The notes under the pieces were generated by a model, which made no database searches, was not told the origin of the DNA, and was given only the letters and a program-made list of their open reading frames with translations. The translations under genes were made by a program, and so were the position numbers. Positions 16,607-25,940 of a stretch of DNA of 64,000 bases are shown here, piece by piece (position 1 is the first letter of the stretch; each line of letters opens with the position of its first letter). The DNA comes from Acinetobacter seifertii. Its GTDB lineage: Bacteria > Pseudomonadota > Gammaproteobacteria > Pseudomonadales > Moraxellaceae. The stretch spans positions 49,038-113,037 of the forward strand of contig NZ_KB851202.1 of assembly GCF_000368065.1 (NCBI RefSeq), written 5' to 3'.

Positions 16607-19519
16607 TCAGATCTCCTGACGGGCATTATTAGGGTCATAGAAAGGCGCTTTTACTACTGTGGCGTAGACACTTGCACCTTTTTCCACACGAATCTGGAAC
16701 TGCTGGCCCACTGCGCTTTGCTCGATACCGACATACGCCATGCCAATAATTTGGTCCAGAGTGGGTGAATATTCACACGAAGTTACGTTTCCTGTAATTT
16801 TGTCGCCATTCAGCACAATATGGCCTTCCAGCGGTTTTTGCTGCTGTTTGTCCAGCACAAAAGACACCAATTTGCGTTTCATGGGCTGCTGTTCCAAAAT
16901 GGCAATGGAACGCTTGCCCACGAACCATGGCTTGCTTTTCGCTACAGCCCAGCCTAAGTCCACTTCTTTAGGATGCGACATGCCATCGGTATCCTGACTG
17001 ATAATGATATGACCCTTTTCCAAACGCAGTAGTCGCTGGCTTTCCACCCCAAAAGGCTTCATGGAGAACTCTTGACCCGCCTGCATCAGCAGATCCCACA
17101 TGAACTCGCCATAACGTGCAGGGAAGTGAATTTCATAGCCCAATTCGCCTACAAAGCCAACGCGCAAGATACGCACAGCAATGCCCTGAATGGTTCCGGT
17201 GCGCAAACCCAGGTAGGGAAATGCTGCTGCACTGAAGTCCACGTCCTGACAGACCTTTTGCAGCACTTTGCGGGAATTCGGACCGGCAATATTCACCGCC
17301 GCAAATGCCGACGTGACATTGGCTATATCGACATTTAAGCGCCACTGCGCATTCCATTTCAGCATTTGCTGGTAAATGCGGTCTACCCCACTGGTGGTTG
17401 CGGTAACATAAAAGTGGTTTTCACTTAAACGCCCGGCAACACCATCGTCTATCACCACGCCATCTTCGGCAGTCATGACTGCATAACGGGTTTTACCCAC
17501 CGGTAATTTTACAAAACCAAAGGTATATAATCGGTTGAGGAACTCGCCGCTGTCAGGCCCGCGAAGATCTAATCCGCCTAAAGTAGATACATCAATCATG
17601 CCGACATTCTGACGTACATTGCGCACTTCGTTTTCAATATGCTGCAAACGGCCAGAGACGTCACCATAATAGGCCGGACGCTGCCAGTTGCCTGCCGGCA
17701 TCATTTGTGCACCGGCCTCAATATGGCGTTGATGCATGGCGGTCTGACGGAAAGGATCAAAACCGCGTCCCGCAATATGCGCCAATTTTTCTGCAGTGAA
17801 CGGTGGACGGGCGGTCGTCACCCCGGTTTCGCTCACTGTGCGGTCTGTATATTTTGCCACGAGACGCGCAGTAGGCAAGGCTGAATGACGGCCTTGAGAA
17901 GGTCCCATACCCACAGTAGAAAAACGCTTGACCAGCTGTACATCACGGTAGCCCGATTTGGTGGCATTAATAATGTCGCGGATTTGCAGGTCTTCATCAT
18001 AATCGACAAATTCTTTGCCCTTAGGATGCGCGAAAATTGGCCATGGGAAATTCACCGCTGCTTCGACAACAGGTTTTTTCGCTGCTGTAGCAGCATTGCC
18101 CAAAATGGCATTCACTGCATCCGTGGCGGTTTGCACTGCATCATGCAGAACATTGTCCAGCTGATGCACACCGGCAACAGAGCCGCTAATGTGCAATCCC
18201 TGAGGTAAACCGGAAATGCTGAACTGTGCCTTTTTGTCGTTATAGTTCAGTTTGGCACCGGCTTGACACAGCAGCTGGTACACCGGCATATAACCGGATG
18301 ACATGGCCAGCACATCACAATCAATTTTCTTGCTGTGTGTACCCACCTGGCCTTCTGCAACAATACTGCGTATATCGACTCCGGTCAGATGCTGCATGTC
18401 CTTGCTATGCAAGGCTTCATACACGGTACTGCTGAGATAGACCGGAATGTGGTGCAGTTCAACCGCTTTTTGCAAAGCGGGATCTTCTGCACCGGCGCGC
18501 ATGTCGACTAGGGCGGCCACAGAGATACCGGCTTCGGCCAGATCTAGGGCGGCCAGATAGCCGTCATCGTTACCGGTTAAAATAACCGTTTTCTGGCCGG
18601 GCCGTACCCCATACAGTTTGACCAGACGCTGTACGGCACTGGTCAACAGCACACCGGGCAAGTCGTTGTTGCGGAACACCACTGGCTGGTCAAAACTGCC
18701 GCTGGCCACAATGCATTGCTTGGCACGGACTTTATACATACGCTTGCCTTGAATGACCGGTAAATAATGATCGGTAAACCAGGCATTACAAATGGCTTGT
18801 TTCAGCACGCTAATGTTTTCATGCTGTTCTACTTGCGCAATCAGTTTGGCTGCACATGCAGCGGCTTTTTTACCCTCGGCATCAAAACGCGCATAATGCA
18901 GGCTACCACCCAGTATTTTATCCTGTTCAATTAACAACACTTTCATGCCGGCATTCGCGGCGGTTAACGCTGCCTGCAAGCCGGCCGGACCGGCACCAAT
19001 AATGGCAATATCTGTAAATAGATAGGCTTTGTCATAGTATTCAGGCTGAAAATTCAGATCCAGCACCCCCAGCCCGGCTTTTTTACGGATCATGGTCTCC
19101 CACAGCTTCCAGACCCCTTTAGGCTTGTAGAATGAGCGGTAATAGAAGCCGACAGGCATAAATTTTGAGAATTTGCCTAAAAACGCATCGCTGTCTTTCA
19201 TTAACGAGCCAGCATAGTTTTGCCCCATTGCCGACAGATGCGCTGCAATCTCGGTGCTATCTGCCAGTACATTCGGCTCCTGCGGCAATTGAATCAGCGT
19301 ATTGGCATCTTGTCCCGCCATGGTTAAAGGTGCACGCGGACGGTGGTATTTAAAAGAGCGCGACATAATCCAGCGCTGATTGGCAATCAAGGCACTGGCA
19401 ATACTGTCGCCCGCATAGCCCTGAAAAGTCTGCTGATCAAACTGAAAAGTCACAGGCTGGTTGCGGTCAATCAAAATGCCATACGGCAAAGGCAGTCGGT
19501 TTAAATCTAGATTGCTCAT
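16607..19519 (-). CDS. mgdC: N-methylglutamate dehydrogenase, alpha (SoxA-like) subunit
   Basis: 970 residues, the usual SoxA length. Order: an N-terminal 2Fe-2S-like fold (about 1-110), a dinucleotide-binding domain beginning IAIIGAGPAGLQAALTAANAG (about 170), a second NAD-binding stretch TVILTGNDDGYLAALDLAEA, and a C-terminal GcvT-type tetrahydrofolate domain (about 580-970, with VGFVGELGYEIHFP). It supplies electron transfer and the folate site of the complex. It overlaps mgdB by 4 bp and is followed by mgdD after 2 bp, so translation is probably coupled. Confidence 0.9.
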   Translation of the reverse strand: MSNLDLNRLPLPYGILIDRNQPVTFQFDQQTFQGYAGDSIASALIANQRWIMSRSFKYHRPRAPLTMAGQDANTLIQLPQEPNVLADSTEIAAHLSAMGQNYAGSLMKDSDAFLGKFSKFMPVGFYYRSFYKPKGVWKLWETMIRKKAGLGVLDLNFQPEYYDKAYLFTDIAIIGAGPAGLQAALTAANAGMKVLLIEQDKILGGSLHYARFDAEGKKAAACAAKLIAQVEQHENISVLKQAICNAWFTDHYLPVIQGKRMYKVRAKQCIVASGSFDQPVVFRNNDLPGVLLTSAVQRLVKLYGVRPGQKTVILTGNDDGYLAALDLAEAGISVAALVDMRAGAEDPALQKAVELHHIPVYLSSTVYEALHSKDMQHLTGVDIRSIVAEGQVGTHSKKIDCDVLAMSSGYMPVYQLLCQAGAKLNYNDKKAQFSISGLPQGLHISGSVAGVHQLDNVLHDAVQTATDAVNAILGNAATAAKKPVVEAAVNFPWPIFAHPKGKEFVDYDEDLQIRDIINATKSGYRDVQLVKRFSTVGMGPSQGRHSALPTARLVAKYTDRTVSETGVTTARPPFTAEKLAHIAGRGFDPFRQTAMHQRHIEAGAQMMPAGNWQRPAYYGDVSGRLQHIENEVRNVRQNVGMIDVSTLGGLDLRGPDSGEFLNRLYTFGFVKLPVGKTRYAVMTAEDGVVIDDGVAGRLSENHFYVTATTSGVDRIYQQMLKWNAQWRLNVDIANVTSAFAAVNIAGPNSRKVLQKVCQDVDFSAAAFPYLGLRTGTIQGIAVRILRVGFVGELGYEIHFPARYGEFMWDLLMQAGQEFSMKPFGVESQRLLRLEKGHIIISQDTDGMSHPKEVDLGWAVAKSKPWFVGKRSIAILEQQPMKRKLVSFVLDKQQQKPLEGHIVLNGDKITGNVTSCEYSPTLDQIIGMAYVGIEQSAVGQQFQIRVEKGASVYATVVKAPFYDPNNARQEI

Positions 19520-19851
19520 GCGGATACCTCCTGTTTAGCAGCCTGTTCTGCTGTTTTTTCTGTAGCTGGCGGATTTTCAAAATCGATGCGCTGGCTAAAC
19601 ATTTCCTTGGCATCAAAGGTACGCAGAATTTCATCGCTCACTGTATGGCGCTCGGCAATAAACCAATAACTGCTTGGGGTATGCATCCACCATTCCAGTA
19701 CCACACCGGCAATATTGCTTTTATTGAACACATAATCTGCCCATTCTTCATTGCTGCAGGTGTTCTGGTCCGGCATGGTTTTCAGCTCGCCGCCATAACT
19801 AAATTCACTGATATTTCTTGGACCATTTAAAGGACAAATCATTATTTTCAT
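19516..19851 (-). CDS. mgdB: N-methylglutamate dehydrogenase, delta (SoxD-like) zinc subunit
   Basis: 111 residues with the SoxD pattern: MKIMICPLNGPRNISEFSYG at the start, with the Cys expected to bind zinc, then CSNEEWADYVF and the EWWMHTPSSYWFIAERHT block. Its C-terminus is a charged, alanine-rich tail. This small subunit stabilises the heterotetramer and has no independent activity. AGGAG precedes the ATG at 7 nt. It lies 11 bp after mgdA and overlaps mgdC by 4 bp. Confidence 0.87.
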   Translation of the reverse strand: MKIMICPLNGPRNISEFSYGGELKTMPDQNTCSNEEWADYVFNKSNIAGVVLEWWMHTPSSYWFIAERHTVSDEILRTFDAKEMFSQRIDFENPPATEKTAEQAAKQEVSA

Positions 19852-19862
19852 GGGTTTACTCC

Positions 19863-21101
19863 TTAATGGCTCGCCGCAGTGGCGCCCATTTCATTGACTT
19901 GCTGGAAGCGGCTGAAACGCGACAATTCAAATGGCTTGATCAGATCCGGCGTACGGCCAGTCGCCACAAGTTCCGCCATGGTCTTGCCACAGATCGGGGT
20001 GGATTTAAAGCCCCACGTGCCCCAGCCTGCATCCAGGTAATAATTGTCATAAGGCGATTTGCCCATAATCGGGCTGTAGTCAGGCGTCATGTCGGTCATG
20101 CCAGCCCATTGGCGCATGAGTTTGACATTGGCCATAAACGGGAACATTTCAATGGCATGAGCCAGCAGGCTTTCTTTTAAATCCAGGGTAGAACGGGTGT
20201 TGTACAGCGGATAAGGGTCTGAACCGCCACCAAAGACAATTTCACCGCGGCTGGTTTGCTGCACATAGCAGTGCAAAGCAGATGAACTGACCAAAGGATT
20301 GATAAACGGTTTAAACGGCTGGGACACCATGGCTTGCAGCGGGAAGGTATGAATCGGCGACTTGATATGCAGCTTGTTCATTAAAATGCTGGAAGCGCCG
20401 GCAATCGCCTGTACCACGCAGCCACACTTGATGCTGCCACGGTTGGTTTTTACCGCCGTGACCTGGTTTTTTTCAGTCACAAAATCCTGTACTTCAGTCA
20501 GCTGGTGGATTTCCACGCCGCGTTTCGCCGCTTCCTTGGCATAGCCCCAGGCCACGGCATCATGCCGTGCTGTGGCACCATCCATATGCCAGAGTCCTGC
20601 CAGAACAGGCAAATGCGCGGGATCAAGATTCAGACACGGTACCAGCTCCTTAATTTGCTGGCGGTCAATCATTTCGGTACGACCACCAAAATGCTTGTTC
20701 ACTTCGGCACGCTGGCGGAAGGCACGCACAGTAGAATCGGTATGCGCCAAAGTCAGCTGGCCGCGCTCTGAATACATGATGTTGAAGTCAAATTCATTGG
20801 ACAGGTTTTTAAATAAATCAACCGATTCTGAATAGAACTTCACTCCTTCTGAGGTCAGATAGTTGGAACGGATCACCGCAGTATTACGCGCCGTATTACC
20901 ACCGCCAAGATAGGATTTTTCCAGCACAGCAACATTGGTGATGCCTTGATATTTTGCAAGATAATATGCGATTGCCAAACCATGACCGCCAGCGCCAATA
21001 ATCACTACGTCATAGTGTGATTTCAGCTCCTTCGGTGGAGGCAAATCAACTTCAACAGGATATTCACTGCTTAATCCGTATTTGAGCAAACCAAGTGGCA
21101 T
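19863..21101 (-). CDS. mgdA: N-methylglutamate dehydrogenase, beta (SoxB-like) flavin subunit
   Basis: 412 residues of the DAO-type flavoenzyme family. The FAD-binding motif is DVVIIGAGGHGLAIAYYLA near residue 32. The ATARHDAVAWGYA block contains the His that carries covalent flavin in SoxB relatives, and GWGTWGFKSTPICGKTMAEL closes the domain. This is the subunit where the N-methyl group is oxidised. GGAG lies 8 nt before the ATG. It begins the mgdABCD block and is itself preceded by purU and folD in the same orientation with 38 bp spacing. Confidence 0.9.
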   Translation of the reverse strand: MPLGLLKYGLSSEYPVEVDLPPPKELKSHYDVVIIGAGGHGLAIAYYLAKYQGITNVAVLEKSYLGGGNTARNTAVIRSNYLTSEGVKFYSESVDLFKNLSNEFDFNIMYSERGQLTLAHTDSTVRAFRQRAEVNKHFGGRTEMIDRQQIKELVPCLNLDPAHLPVLAGLWHMDGATARHDAVAWGYAKEAAKRGVEIHQLTEVQDFVTEKNQVTAVKTNRGSIKCGCVVQAIAGASSILMNKLHIKSPIHTFPLQAMVSQPFKPFINPLVSSSALHCYVQQTSRGEIVFGGGSDPYPLYNTRSTLDLKESLLAHAIEMFPFMANVKLMRQWAGMTDMTPDYSPIMGKSPYDNYYLDAGWGTWGFKSTPICGKTMAELVATGRTPDLIKPFELSRFSRFQQVNEMGATAASH

Positions 21102-21139
21102 AATTTCTTCTCCAAGGCATCTTTTCCAATGCCGCTAGC

Positions 21140-22039
21140 TTATTTTTTAAAAATGTTTGCCTGCATACGCGCAGCATCAAGGGTATTTTTCATCAGGTAG
21201 GCAATGGTCATGGGACCGACACCACCCGGAACAGGCGTGATGGCTTTGACCACAGACAGCGCATCGTCATAATCGACATCTCCGACCAGACGGTTTTTGC
21301 CGTTTTCCTGAATGCGGTTAATCCCCACATCAATGACCACTGCACCCGGTTTTAAATAGGATGCATCGATCATTTTCGGCCTACCGACCGCTGCCACCAG
21401 AATGTCGGCATTTTTGCAAATGTCGCGAATATTCTGGGTGCGTGAATGGACAATGCTGACGGTGCAACTTTCTTTTAATAACAGCGCCGCCATCGGCTTG
21501 CCGACAATGTTGGAACGACCCACCACCACAGCATGCAGTCCGGACAGATCCGGCCCCAAGGTGTCTTTCAGCAGGCGAATACATCCGGTCGGTGTGCATG
21601 GGGTTAACACCTCACGGCCCTGACTCAGACCGCCGACATTTTCACTGTGGAAACCGTCAACATCCTTAAGCGGATGAATGCGCTGCAACACCGCCGTTTC
21701 ATCAATATGTGCCGGCAACGGCAGCTGCACCAGGATGCCATGCACGGTGGCATCTGCATTCAGTTCATCAATTTTCTGCAGCAGCGTGTCAGCATCTGTA
21801 TCTGCTGACATGCGGTATTCCAGTGAGCGGATGCCGACATACAGCGCTTTTTCAACCTTGTTGCGCACATAGACATGACTGGCCGGATCATCTCCGACCA
21901 GGACTACTGCAAGGCAAGGCTCAATACCTTGCGCTTTCATCTGCTGCACTTCGCTTTTGATCTCGTCCAAAACGGTTTGTGCAGTTGCTTTGCCGTCAAT
22001 AATCAGCGGCTGTGAATGTTCTTGAATGGCTATGTTCAT
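21140..22039 (-). CDS. folD: Bifunctional methylene-THF dehydrogenase/cyclohydrolase
   Basis: 299 residues, normal FolD length. Family blocks are [12 protein letters not shown] (with the catalytic Lys), the GILVQLPLP motif, [20 protein letters not shown] and the NADP-binding [15 protein letters not shown], ending [15 protein letters not shown]. It oxidises 5,10-methylene-THF to 10-formyl-THF with NADP+. Placed between purU and mgdA, it should handle the methyl carbon released from methylamines rather than purine supply. Its ATG overlaps the purU stop (ATGA). A housekeeping folD probably exists elsewhere. Confidence 0.93.
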   Translation of the reverse strand: MNIAIQEHSQPLIIDGKATAQTVLDEIKSEVQQMKAQGIEPCLAVVLVGDDPASHVYVRNKVEKALYVGIRSLEYRMSADTDADTLLQKIDELNADATVHGILVQLPLPAHIDETAVLQRIHPLKDVDGFHSENVGGLSQGREVLTPCTPTGCIRLLKDTLGPDLSGLHAVVVGRSNIVGKPMAALLLKESCTVSIVHSRTQNIRDICKNADILVAAVGRPKMIDASYLKPGAVVIDVGINRIQENGKNRLVGDVDYDDALSVVKAITPVPGGVGPMTIAYLMKNTLDAARMQANIFKK

Positions 22040-22902
22040 TTAAATACCACCGTACGGTCATCATTAAGGAATACGCGGTGTTCGACAAAGTATTTCACCG
22101 CTTTGGACAGCGCGACTGTTTCGGTATCACGCCCCACCGAGACCAGGTCATCCGGCAAATAGGCATGGTCGACCCGCTGCACTTCCTGCTCGATAATCGG
22201 ACCTTCGTCCAGATCACCGGTGACAAAATGTGCCGTGGCCCCGATCAGTTTGACGCCACGTTCAAAAGCCTGGTGATAAGGCTTGGCCCCTTTAAAGCCA
22301 GGCAGGAATGAATGGTGAATATTGATGGCGCGTCCTGCCAGCTGGCGGCACAGGTTGTCTGACAGGATCTGCATATAGCGCGCCAGAATCACCAGTTCGG
22401 TACCGGTTTCATCCACAATTTTCAGCAGTTCCTGTTCCTGCTGTGCTTTGGTCTCTTTGGTCACCGGCAGATAGATAAAGCGCAGGCCTTCACGTTCTGC
22501 AATCGGACGTAAATCCAGATGGTTGGACACCACTGCAGTAATCTGGAAATCCAGTTCGCCTTTATGATGGCGATACAGCAGGTTGAGGAAACAGTGATCA
22601 AATTTGCTGACCAGGATCATGACTTTCATCGGTGCGCTGCAGTCATAGAAGGTGGCCTGCATCGCGAACTGCTGTTCGACTTCGGCAAAGCTGGCTTTCA
22701 GGCTGTCAATATCGCCACTGGCGTCATTGAAACGGAAGACAATACGGGTAAAGAAATAGCCGGTGGTCTCGTCATCATACTGTGCCATTTCACTGATATA
22801 GCAGCCGTTCTGGGCAAGGCAGCCGCTGATGGCGGCAACGATGCCGGATGCAGCCGGGCAACGGATTTTTAGAATATATTGGGCTGGAGCGTTCTGGGGC
22901 AT
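22036..22902 (-). CDS. purU: Formyltetrahydrofolate deformylase (copy 1)
   Basis: 288 residues: an N-terminal ACT domain (about 8-90, from [20 protein letters not shown]) and a formyltransferase-type hydrolase domain containing [10 protein letters not shown] and the [19 protein letters not shown] active-site region. It hydrolyses 10-formyl-THF to formate and THF, recycling the folate used by the Mgd and GcvT-like proteins. It is the first gene of purU-folD-mgdABCD. AGGAAG precedes the start. Apart from its first few codons it is identical to the second copy at 24113. Confidence 0.93.
   Translation of the reverse strand: MPQNAPAQYILKIRCPAASGIVAAISGCLAQNGCYISEMAQYDDETTGYFFTRIVFRFNDASGDIDSLKASFAEVEQQFAMQATFYDCSAPMKVMILVSKFDHCFLNLLYRHHKGELDFQITAVVSNHLDLRPIAEREGLRFIYLPVTKETKAQQEQELLKIVDETGTELVILARYMQILSDNLCRQLAGRAINIHHSFLPGFKGAKPYHQAFERGVKLIGATAHFVTGDLDEGPIIEQEVQRVDHAYLPDDLVSVGRDTETVALSKAVKYFVEHRVFLNDDRTVVFK
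22038..22886 (-). repeat. 849-bp inverted repeat, arm 1 (purU copy 1)
   Basis: The stretch matches 24129-24977 in opposite orientation, base for base as far as I compared both ends and the interior. It covers purU except the first few codons and the stop. The two arms enclose about 1.24 kb with the 77-aa gene and the SMR gene. Confidence 0.85.
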
Positions 22903-22959
22903 AGGGGTGCTTCCTATAAATTCTCAATCTTTAAAATGAGTTTCTATGCGATATTTAAT

Positions 22960-23060
22960 TTTCTCTTTAGGAAAATTTTTTTCTCTGTGAGAATTTATAT
23001 AGGATTTTTTTTCAGCCGTCTACGGCTTTAGGAAAGTTTTTTTATTTTTAGGAAAGTTTT
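22960..23060. promoter_or_regulatory. Three CTTTAGGAAA-type operator candidates upstream of purU-folD-mgd
   Basis: TTCTCTTTAGGAAAATTT (about 22961-22978), GGCTTTAGGAAAGTTT (about 23024-23039) and TTTTTAGGAAAGTTTT (about 23045-23060) repeat the core TTTAGGAAA. The first is the reverse complement of the TTTCCTAAAGAGAA site beside gmaS. A further TTCTC...GAGAA palindrome lies at about 22981-22993. Confidence 0.6.
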
Positions 23061-23133
23061 TTAAATTATTGATTTTTATTAATATGTGCGAAAGCACCAG
23101 CAGGAAATTAATCTCCTGCTGGCTAGATTTGGC

Positions 23134-23367
23134 TTAACATAAAACCTCTACCCGATGAAACTGCTTCAGCTGTAACAATGCCTGAAAAGGCTGGGCAGAC
23201 TGCATCAAATGATTCATCTGTTCATGAAACTGCTGAACCAGACCCTGATTGCATCGAATCAGCCAGCCTTTCATAAACTTTTTGTTCATATTCAGCATAT
23301 ACACCTCACAGGTGGTCGGTGTTAATAAGCGAATTTTCTTAATCACAAAGTGTTCCGGATAGCTCAT
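23134..23367 (-). CDS. Small protein of unknown function, 77 aa
   Basis: Not recognised. A strong AAAGGAG sits 6 nt before the ATG, which argues that it is real. The sequence (MSYPEHFVIKKIRLLTPTTC at the start) is basic and soluble, with a single Cys near each end. It has no signal peptide. It lies between the two inverted purU copies, together with an SMR exporter. Its promoter would be separate from that of the purU-folD-mgd operon, which starts downstream. Confidence 0.6.
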   Translation of the reverse strand: MSYPEHFVIKKIRLLTPTTCEVYMLNMNKKFMKGWLIRCNQGLVQQFHEQMNHLMQSAQPFQALLQLKQFHRVEVLC

Positions 23368-23537
23368 CGCATTCTCCTTTTACAAAGTTCAATTGATAAA
23401 AAGCAAATACCGCGCCAAGTTTGCCAATAACCGATTTGGCCTGTTTGATGCCGGCTAAATCCGGTATTTATTCCTGATATGAATATTTTATGCATTAAAA
23501 CTGCGCATCTGCTTGATGGCCTGCACCAAATTGCAGA

Positions 23538-23858
23538 TCAGGAGAGCTCGGATAATTTCATCAATAGCAGTCCAGCCGTAATCAAAACGGCGGCTAAAAT
23601 ACGCATCAAGGTGGCCTGCTCGCCCAAGATCAAGATGCCCAGCAAAAATGCCCCGACCACACCTATGCCCGACCAAATGGTATAAGCCGTGCCTAGGGGC
23701 AGCGTACGCATGGCATAGCTCAACAGCAGAAAGCTTAAAATTACAAAAACCACTGTCATGAGGGTGGGGATCGGTTTGCTAAAACCGGCTGAAAGTTTCA
23801 TGGAATAGGCCCAGATAATCTCAAAAATACCGGCCAGAACTAAAACTATCCATGCCAT
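23538..23858 (-). CDS. SMR-family small multidrug/guanidinium exporter, SugE-like
   Basis: 106 residues with four membrane helices. The family Glu is in MAWIVLVLAGIFEIIWAYSM (about residue 13), followed by the helix-3 signature GTAYTIWSGIGVVGAFLLG and a final hydrophobic helix. SMR dimers exchange protons for small cations: quaternary ammonium compounds in Qac types, guanidinium in Gdx/SugE types. In this island, export of methylated amines or their by-products is possible but unproven. GGGAG precedes the start. No guanidine riboswitch was recognised upstream. Confidence 0.85.
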   Translation of the reverse strand: MAWIVLVLAGIFEIIWAYSMKLSAGFSKPIPTLMTVVFVILSFLLLSYAMRTLPLGTAYTIWSGIGVVGAFLLGILILGEQATLMRILAAVLITAGLLLMKLSELS

Positions 23859-24112
23859 CTGTATTGACTCCCTGAATTAAGTTTTATGCCGGATCAGCTC
23901 AGCATACGGCTGATTTTAATACTGCGATGGCTGGCCAATTTTACCTATACCTCTAAAGGCATACTCATAAAAAGTAGCTGAATTTAAACAAGAAATATGG
24001 ACAACGGCGTGTGTTTTTATATAAATTTTTACAAGAAATTAAATTTACTCTTAAGAATATCCATCTTGAGCACCTGAGTTTTGACTGCCTTAAATACCGG
24101 AGCAAATCGACC

Positions 24113-24979
24113 ATGACGCAGCACACTTCAGCCCAATATATTCTAAAAATCCGTTGCCCGGCTGCATCCGGCATCGTTGCCGCCATCAGCGGCTGCCTTG
24201 CCCAGAACGGCTGCTATATCAGTGAAATGGCACAGTATGATGACGAGACCACCGGCTATTTCTTTACCCGTATTGTCTTCCGTTTCAATGACGCCAGTGG
24301 CGATATTGACAGCCTGAAAGCCAGCTTTGCCGAAGTCGAACAGCAGTTCGCGATGCAGGCCACCTTCTATGACTGCAGCGCACCGATGAAAGTCATGATC
24401 CTGGTCAGCAAATTTGATCACTGTTTCCTCAACCTGCTGTATCGCCATCATAAAGGCGAACTGGATTTCCAGATTACTGCAGTGGTGTCCAACCATCTGG
24501 ATTTACGTCCGATTGCAGAACGTGAAGGCCTGCGCTTTATCTATCTGCCGGTGACCAAAGAGACCAAAGCACAGCAGGAACAGGAACTGCTGAAAATTGT
24601 GGATGAAACCGGTACCGAACTGGTGATTCTGGCGCGCTATATGCAGATCCTGTCAGACAACCTGTGCCGCCAGCTGGCAGGACGCGCCATCAATATTCAC
24701 CATTCATTCCTGCCTGGCTTTAAAGGGGCCAAGCCTTATCACCAGGCTTTTGAACGTGGCGTCAAACTGATCGGGGCCACGGCACATTTTGTCACCGGTG
24801 ATCTGGACGAAGGTCCGATTATCGAGCAGGAAGTGCAGCGGGTCGACCATGCCTATTTGCCGGATGACCTGGTCTCGGTGGGGCGTGATACCGAAACAGT
24901 CGCGCTGTCCAAAGCGGTGAAATACTTTGTCGAACACCGCGTATTCCTTAATGATGACCGTACGGTGGTATTTAAATAA
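24113..24979 (+). CDS. purU: Formyltetrahydrofolate deformylase (copy 2)
   Basis: 288 residues, identical to copy 1 after the N-terminal MTQHTS and in the opposite orientation. The frame is open further upstream, but GGAG about 10 nt before this ATG and the match to the family N-terminus fix the start here. It stands alone with its own upstream region, 141 bp after which the glnK promoter region begins. Identity at nucleotide level implies recent duplication or gene conversion. The extra dose may raise folate recycling when methylamines are the main substrate. Confidence 0.92.
   Translation: MTQHTSAQYILKIRCPAASGIVAAISGCLAQNGCYISEMAQYDDETTGYFFTRIVFRFNDASGDIDSLKASFAEVEQQFAMQATFYDCSAPMKVMILVSKFDHCFLNLLYRHHKGELDFQITAVVSNHLDLRPIAEREGLRFIYLPVTKETKAQQEQELLKIVDETGTELVILARYMQILSDNLCRQLAGRAINIHHSFLPGFKGAKPYHQAFERGVKLIGATAHFVTGDLDEGPIIEQEVQRVDHAYLPDDLVSVGRDTETVALSKAVKYFVEHRVFLNDDRTVVFK
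24129..24977 (+). repeat. 849-bp inverted repeat, arm 2 (purU copy 2)
   Basis: Partner of the arm at 22038-22886. Sequence similarity stops sharply on both sides: the first codons and upstream DNA differ, and after TTTAAAT copy 1 reads TGA while copy 2 reads TAA. Confidence 0.85.
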
Positions 24980-25095
24980 GGCCTAAGTGAAAGCTAAGCG
25001 CATCACCAGCGCAGCTGTACGGCCACTCAGGTGGAAAAACCAGACTGGCCGTACAAATGTATCGATTGCTATTGATATGATTTTAAAATGAAAAA

Positions 25096-25111
25096 TGGCA
25101 TCATTCTTGCA
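25096..25111 (+). promoter_or_regulatory. Sigma-54-type promoter of glnK
   Basis: TGGCATCATTCTTGCA matches TGGCAC-N5-TTGCW with correct spacing and lies 54 bp before the glnK ATG. It fits the nitrogen-controlled promoters of the two amtB genes. Confidence 0.8.
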
Positions 25112-25117
25112 AAATAA

Positions 25118-25504
<387 letters not shown>

Positions 25505-25887
25505 TGTTATGCTCAATCCTATCCCCCCACCCTTTGGTTTGATCACCCTCGCAAAAGTTAAACACTGAATTACCCGGCAAGTGGGGTTTGGGGACACATA
25601 AGACTGAACTCAACGCTTTTATTGCCAGCCGGGTACAATTCTGACTACCCCTCTGAAAGCCTGTTGCAGCGTTTCTGCCCTTGTTCAAGGATTCTAAAAT
25701 ACCTTCTACGACTATGACCTATGCCGCTATTCTCGAGATGTGTTGCAACTTGCTACATGTCTACATCGCAGGTCATGTCCATGCGCGTCATTCAAATAAA
25801 AGGGAATAGGAAAACGGCTTCCCATCAATTTAAAGCAGGCTCAGCTCCAGACTCATCGGCTGCTCAAACGGGTCAAATAGAACACCT

Positions 25888-25917
25888 AAAAAAATCCTGC
25901 AGTTAGCAGGATTTTTT
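25888..25917. terminator. Bidirectional terminator between glnK and dmmD
   Basis: AAAAAATCCTGC and GCAGGATTTTTT pair around AGTTA, with A/T tracts on both sides, between two convergent genes. About 380 bp separate glnK from it; that stretch shows no gene. Confidence 0.9.
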
Positions 25918-25940
25918 AGGCTGAGTGGATTGCTGGCTAC

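Noticed and set aside
15939..21101. soxBDAG sarcosine oxidase as the primary call
   Set aside because: The subunits are homologous, but gmaS-mgsABC, dmm and tdm in the same island make N-methylglutamate the more likely substrate. Sarcosine remains an alternative.
23859..23960. Guanidine riboswitch upstream of the SugE-like gene
   Set aside because: I looked for paired hairpins with ACGR loops (mini-ykkC) and other guanidine riboswitch marks on the minus strand and saw none.
24011..24112. N-terminal extension of the second PurU
   Set aside because: The upstream codons have no counterpart in copy 1 or the family, and a GGAG-preceded ATG sits at 24113.
24143..24496. Antisense frames over purU and similar long shadow frames in the G+C-rich island
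   Set aside because: They mirror codon structure of the real genes and have no independent support.
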